Source: CAYZXL01 sp964482435 (GTDB lineage Bacteria; Auribacterota; JABMQX01). Taken from it: 48,980 bases of DNA. The translations under genes and the position numbers were made by a program. The notes beneath the pieces are model-generated. The model was not told where the DNA came from and did not search any database. It was given only the letters and a program-made list of their open reading frames with translations. Positions 42,976-48,980 of this stretch are shown in pieces. Positions within the stretch are counted from its first letter, which is position 1. Each line of letters opens with the position of its first letter. The DNA is taken from contig CAYZXL010000032.1 in the NCBI GenBank assembly GCA_964482435.1, positions 1-48,980 of the forward strand, read 5' to 3'.

Positions 42976-43615
42976 TTGTCCTGCCTCCATGATGAACGGG
43001 TTTGATGCACGGGTAAATCACGCGAATCTCTTTTGACAGCAACCCACGCAGCAAGTGGAGCATCCCTAAGAACAGAATGCCCGTCTCGCCTCCTTCCAGG
43101 GTTGCGTTTATACGGTCAGCAATGAACCTGTCTCTCTTCTTCAGGAGCGCATCTCCGAGAGCCCTCGGAAGAGACCCTGCCGAGACCATCTTCCTGGCGT
43201 TCGGCGCCGCAAGCATCTGCTTGACAAGCTCGTATTCTTCGACGAGCAGCTCGGAGGATTCCGTGCCCATGATCGTGGCGCCTTTCTTCATAAGTCGAAG
43301 GAGAAGTCGGTGATTTCGGCTTCCCACTTCGGCAAGCTCCTTGACGATCTGGCTCTCCCGGCCGCAAACGGGCAATCCGTCCTGATAAAGACGCACTTTT
43401 TCGTAAGAGAACGGAATAGCCTCGATCGCCTTCTCAATTGCGACCCACATTTCCTCCACGGCCTTCCTCTGGCGCCTCCAGCCTTCTTCGCCGAGCTTCT
43501 CAATTGTCACTCGCCGCAGCGCTTCCCGCATCGCCCCCATATCCGCTGGCGTGTGGATAATGGGAAAGTAGTACAGAGTCCGTTGTGACGTTCCTCCGCC
43601 TGATTCTTTCACCAT
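42869..43615 (-). CDS. Conserved-looking protein of unknown function, first gene of locus
   Basis: Up to 248 residues. The first 210 or so are well ordered: TLYYFPIIHTPADMGAMREA, 'KVRLYQDGLPVCG', 'NHRLLLRLMKKGATIMGTES', 'LVEEYELVKQMLAA' and 'GILFLGMLHLLRGLLSKEIRVIYP'. It is helical, charged and without a signal peptide. The 'GTES...EEYEL' and 'GMLH' segments look like conserved motifs, but no family is recognised. The last 35 or so residues read through the start of the regulator gene (overlap about 107 bp), so the natural end may be earlier, or a frameshift may have lost its stop. It is the first gene behind a candidate sigma-54 promoter. Confidence 0.75.
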   Translation of the reverse strand: MVKESGGGTSQRTLYYFPIIHTPADMGAMREALRRVTIEKLGEEGWRRQRKAVEEMWVAIEKAIEAIPFSYEKVRLYQDGLPVCGRESQIVKELAEVGSRNHRLLLRLMKKGATIMGTESSELLVEEYELVKQMLAAPNARKMVSAGSLPRALGDALLKKRDRFIADRINATLEGGETGILFLGMLHLLRGLLSKEIRVIYPCIKPVHHGGRTIVWNERSGSDCGRRERYPDGSFSSYGKGRASNRTG

Positions 43616-43810
43616 GACCTCGGGATTACTTCACAGACCGCCTGTGGGCGTTGTGGAAACAATTCCGTAGCACCTACGCCATAGATTTATGGTGCAGTTT
43701 CCCCTTTCTACGGGCACCCGTTGCGCTCCGAAGACGAGAAACCTCCTGCATTGAGAGAGCTGGCTCAACCTGAAACACTTCCCTCCACGTTGGGCCCGGA
43801 ACAAACTCAA

Positions 43811-43826
43811 TGCAAGATACCTGCCA
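43811..43826 (-). promoter_or_regulatory. Sigma-54 (-24/-12) promoter of gvp regulatory operon
   Basis: On the minus strand TGGCAGGTATCTTGCA fits the consensus TGGCAC-N5-TTGCW except for one base (G for C). The GG and GC doublets are spaced correctly. Transcription would begin near 43800, about 185 bases before the first gene. A dyad TTGCG-N5-CGCAA at 43933-43947, about 140 bp upstream, is a possible activator site. The locus itself encodes an NtrC-type activator. Confidence 0.6.
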
Positions 43827-44496
43827 CCGACTGACCCACCCGCCGGATGCAATAGAACAGAAACCGCTAACCTCAAGACCGCAGCTCGCTCTTTTACTCG
43901 CGCGCATGCCTGAGCGTGTCGCCGAGGAACAGTTGCGTGTCGCGCAAGATAGCGAGCTAAACCGGCTTTCTGGCCTGTACGCCGCAGATTTCGGCTTTGT
44001 TCTTTTCTCGTCAGAGTTCTCAGGAGAAATGCCTCTTCAGCAAGACGGGGCAGCGGGAGGACCCGTCAGCATTGCAGGAAGGTGGATGACAGGGAAAAAG
44101 AGCACTACTGCTGATAGACGAGAGGAACCCGAGGTGGCATTTCTTGGCAGGAAGGCAACTCTCGGAAGAGGACTTCTCGCTTCGACGGAACTTCAGTCCG
44201 TCCATTCCGGACTTGCCGCGGCTGCCAACTCGCAAACAGCCACAGCAATCCTTCACCTGAAGCGTCTCTTTTGTTTGTTCTAATACCATATCTGCCCTCG
44301 GGAAACAAGTCCATAATGGCAGAGCCTGTACAGCCTCAATTACGGACGGAGGAGTCCGCCGCAACAGGATAACCGGGAAGGCCCCAACCGGAGTGCGAAA
44401 CCGGAGGGGAATCCGCTGCCTCCCGTAACCGAGGCGTTACACCAACCCAAAAGGGTGCGGCTGCATTTCAGGGGTAGAGCTTGTACAGGTAACGCC

Positions 44497-44647
44497 GCCC
44501 CGCCAAGGCGGGGCAGTCCCGAGGGCGTCTCGCCCTCGGCACCCGGGGCAGGATGCTCCCGGGATCCCGCCGACGGGGGGACAAGATGCCAGCAGTACAC
44601 GCGGGTCCAGGCACGGGGCCCGACGTGGCATGGGCGTCTTGCCCATG
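44497..44647. repeat. Cluster of perfect GC-rich hairpins
   Basis: Three perfect stems with short loops: GCCCCGCC-AA-GGCGGGGC (44497-44514, 8 bp), CCGAGGGCG-TCT-CGCCCTCGG (44519-44539, 9 bp) and CATGGGC-GTCTT-GCCCATG (44629-44647, 7 bp). CCCGGG pairs (44542-44563) and 'CCCGCC..' tracts lie between them. The loop region GTCT recurs in two of them. It looks like a dispersed family of short palindromic elements. No T-run follows, so it is not a normal terminator. Confidence 0.65.
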
Positions 44648-45007
44648 AAACCTCTCACGGGTCCCGCCAAAGGGGGGATGCCACGATTACGCAGCCACAC
44701 GCGCCCAAAATAAAAGCTTGACCACAAGGATAGGATGGTGTATATAGACTAAACAAAGGCTCGGGTGCTCCCCCTCTTCATAGTTGCTTTTGTCACGGAA
44801 TGGGGGAAAAAGCGACGCAGTGATTCAGGAAAGGTGGGAGCTTTTCGGTTCACGCCGGGTGAAACTGTCCCGGCCGGTATCGGAGCGCGTCGGTGCGGGA
44901 GGACTTCTGCGCGCTGGCGCGACTGAGCATGTCTTTTTTCTCATTCAGCCCGCCTTCCGAGTTGTGCCCGCTTCCCCGCAGAGTCTTTCACCAGAAAGGG
45001 GGCTACT

Positions 45008-48000
45008 ATGCGCGAGAAAAGAACCTTTGGGCACGTCTTCCTTTACTCAGGTCTCATGACGGCCTTTTTCGCCGCTTTCCTGGCGGCGCCCGAAATCGTG
45101 GCCACAATCGTCTACGAGGAGAAGGCTTTTCTGCCGGCGTGGGCTTGTTACAGTGTGGACGTGTCTCCCGATGACGGCGTCATCTACGCACCCACCCACT
45201 TGGGTGATTGGGACGAGGGGGTCAGCCTTTACGACGCGCACACCTACGCCCTTATCAAGGTCTTCCACAGCCTTCCCAACGTTCCGAAGTACATCCTGGC
45301 GAGCGCCGATGTGAACTACTTTTATGCGACTTGCTACTACGGCGGATCGGTCGTGAAACTCAGGGCCTCGGCTGCGGAGCTTGCTAAGAGCATCCCAGTT
45401 GGCCCGTGGCCTGTGGGGATGGTATTCGACTCCGTCAGGCGATACCTCTACGTCATGGTGAACTGCCCCTATTCTGGAGCGGAGGGGTGGATTTCAATAG
45501 TTGACACCTCCACGGATGAGATCCAAGGCACAATTGGCCCCATAAGTGCTGCCGGGGACGTGTTAGCGATAAGCCCCGACGACAAATTCCTTTACGCTAT
45601 CGGTTCTGGGGCCCAGAAGCTGTACAAAATGTCCATCGCCGAGCGCTCTGTGATCGGAACCGTCGCCGGCGTCCAGCCTGGCGGCATGTCGGTAAGCCCT
45701 GACGGGCAACTCCTCTACGTCGCCGACCGCTCCGGCGGTGCCGTCCGCGTGTTTCAAACAAGCAATATGGCGGAGTCGGCGTCTATTCCCGTTGCCGATG
45801 TTAACGGTTTTTGGGTCGCGCCGTCTGGGGACCATGGCCTGGCAGTCTGCCTCGCGCCCGGAAGCAGCGAGTTGTTGATTCGGGTTGTCGGACTGCCCGG
45901 CGGGGAGGTCCTCCAAACCCTATCACACGCGCTCCAGACCCCCGACACCCTGTCAAGTTACTCGCTGATGGACCCCGTCTTCTGGAGACGCACAACGGGC
46001 GAAGCCTTAATACCGATTTTCAGAGAGCACGGAGGCGTCATGGTTCTCTCACCGGTCGAGGAAAGGCACGTCGTCTATCAGAGCGATTTCTCGGCCGACC
46101 CGGGCTGGACCACCAACTCCTCATCGGATTTCTATTGGAACCAGGCGGATGGGAACTATCACTTCAGGTTGACGAACGGTGGCGAGGAGTACTCGTACAG
46201 GGGTATTCCGTTCGACCGCCGCGCCTCGTACCGGCTGGAGTTCGACGTTTACATGACGCGATGCGACTGGGCGGCAGACCTGTACCTTGGCCTGGGCGAT
46301 TCCGACATGAACATTACGTCGCCTAGCACCTGGTACGTTTCCTACCACAAGGTGGATCAAGGGCAGACGGGCTCGCTGATTTATTATGACAGCGAGGGAG
46401 GTTCGTATCATCCGGGAGGCCTGCAACCCGCGCCGTTCCAGTTGAACACGTGGTATCACAATGTTGCCACCTACGACCCCGGAGCGGGAACACTTACCCT
46501 CAGGGCAACGAAGGTTTCGGACGGCTTACTTGTGGGACTGGTTGACCTCGGTGCCGTCGGCAGCTTCGTCGGAGTTGACCGCCTGTACATGAGTTCCGTC
46601 GGACACACGTACGCTTCCGGGGCGATTGCCGAGGGGTACATTGACAACGTCGTCCTGAAAACTAACGTTGACATTCCTCAACCGCCGCTCGTTACTCAGT
46701 TCGCTATCAACGGCGGCGCAGCGACGACCGAAAGCCGGACTGTGACCTTGAACAACACGACGACGAGGAGTCCAACCCATTATATGGCGAGCGAAAGCTC
46801 CGCGTTCACCGGAGCGACCTGGCAGACTTATTCAACCGCTCCTCAGTTCATCCTCAGCGCCGGCGACGCCCAGAAGACGGTCTATTTCAAGACCAAGGAC
46901 GCCGCCGGCGAATCGAACGTGGTCAGCGACACTATTACTTTGCAGGCGGGCGCATGGCAGGTTGTGTACCAGAGCGATTTCTCGAGCGACCCAGGCTGGA
47001 CGACGAACTCCCCGCAGAATTTCTATTGGAATCAAGCGGACGGCACGTACTACTTCCAAAGGACGAATGGCGCGGAGCAGTACTCGTTCAGGAGCATTCC
47101 ATTCGACCCGGAGGCCTCGTACCAGTTGGAGTTCGATGTTTACATGACGCGATGCGACTGGGCGGCTTCCCACTTCCTCGGCCTGGGCGATTCCGACATG
47201 AGCATACAGACCGCAACGACCTGGCTTGTTTCCTACCACAAAGTGGATCAGGGTCAAACGGCCGCGTTGATATTTTATGACAGCGATGGGAACTATTCGC
47301 ATCCGGGAGGGTCACAACCCGCCCCATTCCAGTTGAATACCTGGTATCACAATGTCGCCACCTACGACCGGGCGGCAGGGACTCTTTCGCTTCGCGTTAC
47401 AAAGGTTTCCGATGGCTCGCCGGTGGGGCAGGTTGACTTAGGGGCTGTCGGGAGTTTCGCAGGTGTTGACCGTCTGTACATGAGTTCTGTCAGCCATGTC
47501 TATGCTTCGGGGGCGGTTGCGGAGGGGTACATTGACAACCTCATCCTCAAGAAATACTCGCCCGCGGCGCAGGACATCATCTATCAAAGCGATTTCTCGA
47601 CGGATCCAGCGTGGATCACTGACCAGCCGGGCAATTATTACTGGAATCAAACTGAGGAAACCTACCACGCAAAGGTGGAGAACAACGCCCCGGCATACAG
47701 CCCGAACCGCTATTTCTACAAAGCAGTGACGTGGACTGGCGATTCGTTCGAGCTTCAATGGGACATCAAGATGACCCGAGCGGATTGGTCCGCTGGCGTT
47801 TCCTTCGGCCTCTTCGACGAGAACATCGCATTCGCAGGGTTCAATGGCGGACAGGGCGTCTGCCTGGAATTTGCGAACCCGGATGCGGGGCGACTGGTCT
47901 GGCTTTACATCTGTGGAGCGGGCGGCCTCGCAAGTGCCAGCAGCCCGGGGGGAACGTATGCGGTCAATACCTTGTACACGTGCAAGCTCTCCTACGACGA

Positions 48001-48980
48001 GGCATCCGGGAGGATTTACGCTGAACTTCGCGTGCGTGACTCGGGGTCGCTTGTCTGGTCCAAGACTCTGGCCGTCCCCGGCGGCTTCACAGTTCCTCTG
48101 GTCAAGCTTGGCGGCTCTCGAAGCGGTTTCGGGGAGACGGGCTACGGCGGGGTTGACCGATGGGGTATCGCAGAAGCAGAAATTGATAACGTGGTGTTCA
48201 AGCGGGCGGGGGTTGGGCCGTTGCCGCCGGTCGTCACGCAATTCGCCATCAACGGCGGCGCGGCAACAACTCAAAGCCGAACCGTCACCCTGAACAACAC
48301 GGCCGAAAACAATCCGACGCATTACATGGCGAGCGAAAGCTCCGATTTCAGCGGAGCGACCTGGCAGACTTATTCAACTGCCCCTCAGTTCATCCTCAGC
48401 GCCGCCGACGGCCAGAAGACGGTATATTTCAAAACCAAGAACGCCGCTGGCGAATCCGACGCGGTATCCGATACTATCCAGTTGATCACGTCAATCCCGC
48501 CGGGCCCCGAGATCACGACAACGTCGTTGCCGAACGGAGTTGAGGGAGAGCCATACAGTCAGGTGCTTCAGGTCTCTGGCGGAGTTCCGCCTTATACGTG
48601 GACCATAGTGGCAGGCAAATTGCCGGACGGCTTGAGCCTCGATCCCAACACGGGCGTCATCAGCGGCGCGCCAACGGGTGCAGCGGTGGGGACCTCAACC
48701 TTCACCATTCGCGTGACCGGCAACCAATCGCAGGGCGAGACGATTTACGTGTTCGGGGGCTTGCACGAGGATTTGGGCAACCTCTCAAGTGTTGAAAAAT
48801 ACGACCCGGTGGCTGATGCCTGGACCTTCGTGTCACCCATGAATGAACTCAGGTTCAACCACGGCTTCGCCTCGGATGACCAAGGGCGCATTTACGCCAT
48901 TGGGGGAACGTGGTACGGGGGATCCCCCACGGCAACCGTTGAAAGATACGATCCAAGCGGGGACGTGTGGGAGTACGTGG
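45008..48980 (+). CDS. Giant secreted protein: YVTN-like propeller, laminin-G-like repeats, Kelch (3' end outside window)
   Basis: At least 1324 residues and still open at the window end. A signal peptide (about 1-31, LMTAFFAAFLAAPEIVA) precedes a YVTN-type beta-propeller (about 35-345, VSPDGQLLYVADRSGG, ISPDDKFLYAIG). Three laminin-G-like/concanavalin units follow (46070-46676, 46961-47554, 47575-48205), each opening YQSDFS, with 'FYWNQADG' in the first two. Two copies of an Ig-like module (VTQFAINGGAATT...) sit after the first and third units. A He_PIG putative Ig unit (LPDGLSLDPNTGVISGAPTG) and then Kelch-like repeats (VEKYDPVADAWTFVSPMNEL) close the visible part. AAGGGGG lies five bases before the ATG. 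It is probably a surface adhesin or glycan-binding protein. Confidence 0.85.
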   Translation, partial: MREKRTFGHVFLYSGLMTAFFAAFLAAPEIVATIVYEEKAFLPAWACYSVDVSPDDGVIYAPTHLGDWDEGVSLYDAHTYALIKVFHSLPNVPKYILASADVNYFYATCYYGGSVVKLRASAAELAKSIPVGPWPVGMVFDSVRRYLYVMVNCPYSGAEGWISIVDTSTDEIQGTIGPISAAGDVLAISPDDKFLYAIGSGAQKLYKMSIAERSVIGTVAGVQPGGMSVSPDGQLLYVADRSGGAVRVFQTSNMAESASIPVADVNGFWVAPSGDHGLAVCLAPGSSELLIRVVGLPGGEVLQTLSHALQTPDTLSSYSLMDPVFWRRTTGEALIPIFREHGGVMVLSPVEERHVVYQSDFSADPGWTTNSSSDFYWNQADGNYHFRLTNGGEEYSYRGIPFDRRASYRLEFDVYMTRCDWAADLYLGLGDSDMNITSPSTWYVSYHKVDQGQTGSLIYYDSEGGSYHPGGLQPAPFQLNTWYHNVATYDPGAGTLTLRATKVSDGLLVGLVDLGAVGSFVGVDRLYMSSVGHTYASGAIAEGYIDNVVLKTNVDIPQPPLVTQFAINGGAATTESRTVTLNNTTTRSPTHYMASESSAFTGATWQTYSTAPQFILSAGDAQKTVYFKTKDAAGESNVVSDTITLQAGAWQVVYQSDFSSDPGWTTNSPQNFYWNQADGTYYFQRTNGAEQYSFRSIPFDPEASYQLEFDVYMTRCDWAASHFLGLGDSDMSIQTATTWLVSYHKVDQGQTAALIFYDSDGNYSHPGGSQPAPFQLNTWYHNVATYDRAAGTLSLRVTKVSDGSPVGQVDLGAVGSFAGVDRLYMSSVSHVYASGAVAEGYIDNLILKKYSPAAQDIIYQSDFSTDPAWITDQPGNYYWNQTEETYHAKVENNAPAYSPNRYFYKAVTWTGDSFELQWDIKMTRADWSAGVSFGLFDENIAFAGFNGGQGVCLEFANPDAGRLVWLYICGAGGLASASSPGGTYAVNTLYTCKLSYDEASGRIYAELRVRDSGSLVWSKTLAVPGGFTVPLVKLGGSRSGFGETGYGGVDRWGIAEAEIDNVVFKRAGVGPLPPVVTQFAINGGAATTQSRTVTLNNTAENNPTHYMASESSDFSGATWQTYSTAPQFILSAADGQKTVYFKTKNAAGESDAVSDTIQLITSIPPGPEITTTSLPNGVEGEPYSQVLQVSGGVPPYTWTIVAGKLPDGLSLDPNTGVISGAPTGAAVGTSTFTIRVTGNQSQGETIYVFGGLHEDLGNLSSVEKYDPVADAWTFVSPMNELRFNHGFASDDQGRIYAIGGTWYGGSPTATVERYDPSGDVWEYV
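46070..47554 (+). repeat. Near-identical 600-bp laminin-G-like DNA repeats
   Basis: Segments 46070-46676 and 46961-47554 are very alike at DNA level. For example, TTCGACGTTTACATGACGCG and TTCGATGTTTACATGACGCG both precede a GATGCGACTGGGCGGC stretch. This suggests fairly recent internal duplication. The third unit (47575-48205) has diverged. The Ig-like pieces at about 46691-46944 and 48230-48485 form a second repeat pair. Confidence 0.75.

Larger units (their letters stand above)
43616..45007. other. Long non-coding region with hairpin cluster
   Basis: About 1.4 kb with no credible gene. It holds the promoter and leader of the gas vesicle locus (right side), a featureless stretch to about 44480, a cluster of GC-rich hairpins (44497-44650), and about 300 bp before the next gene. 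The plus frame at 43810-44283 is unconvincing. Confidence 0.6.

Noticed and set aside
42169..43005. 278-codon plus frame opposite the sigma-54 activator
   Set aside because: The opposite strand carries an intact receiver and AAA domain.
43810..44283. 157-codon plus frame in the long non-coding region
   Set aside because: No ribosome site or motif, and it covers the sigma-54 promoter on the other strand.

Overview
The window looks like chromosomal DNA from an uncultivated, GC-rich bacterium. Two Tat-exported Gfo/Idh/MocA oxidoreductases, a DUF2961/GH172 protein, a DUF1559-like pseudopilin and several giant secreted mosaic proteins (beta-helix, FG-GAP/ASPIC, PKD, BACON-like, laminin-G-like, C-terminal 'FYRI/FYRV' tails) are the style of gene content seen in Planctomycetota, Verrucomicrobiota, Hydrogenedentota and Sumerlaeota-like lineages. 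The sequence read by eye does not settle the phylum. No rRNA, tRNA, CRISPR array or insertion sequence was recognised.

Layout. 1-2.6 kb holds a small secreted SH3-like protein, a broken pstB (no Walker A, one frameshift) and an intact phoU. 2.7-7.2 kb (minus) holds a pseudopilin and a triple beta-helix exoprotein. 7.5-10.7 kb holds a HAD phosphatase, a membrane-tethered spermidine-synthase-like protein and a URO-D family protein. 10.7-22.9 kb holds two divergent giant exoproteins. 23-29.4 kb holds a sugar-catabolism-like set (two Tat Gfo/Idh/MocA proteins, a TIM-barrel isomerase, a GH172-like protein) interrupted by an MNT-HEPN pair on the opposite strand.

29.5-43.6 kb is the highlight: about 20 minus-strand genes forming a complete gas-vesicle locus. 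Read in transcription order it runs: a conserved unknown gene, an NtrC-type sigma-54 activator, a GvpH-like Hsp20, a two-ring CDC48/VAT-type AAA ATPase, two GvpF/L proteins, a soluble PAS histidine kinase and a lone receiver. A non-coding gap with a candidate -24/-12 promoter follows. Then come GvpA, a protein with four 40-residue repeats that is a candidate GvpC, a DnaJ-type zinc-finger protein without a J domain, GvpN, three small proteins, a third GvpF/L, GvpG, a GvpA paralogue, GvpK and another GvpA paralogue. A near-consensus sigma-54 promoter precedes the first gene. The inference is that a cytoplasmic signal phosphorylates the NtrC-type regulator, which activates sigma-54 transcription of both the regulatory/chaperone half and the structural half.

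43.6-45.0 kb has no convincing gene but carries a cluster of GC-rich hairpins. From 45.0 kb to the window end runs the 5' part of another giant exoprotein (YVTN-like propeller, three laminin-G-like units, He_PIG and Kelch-like repeats).
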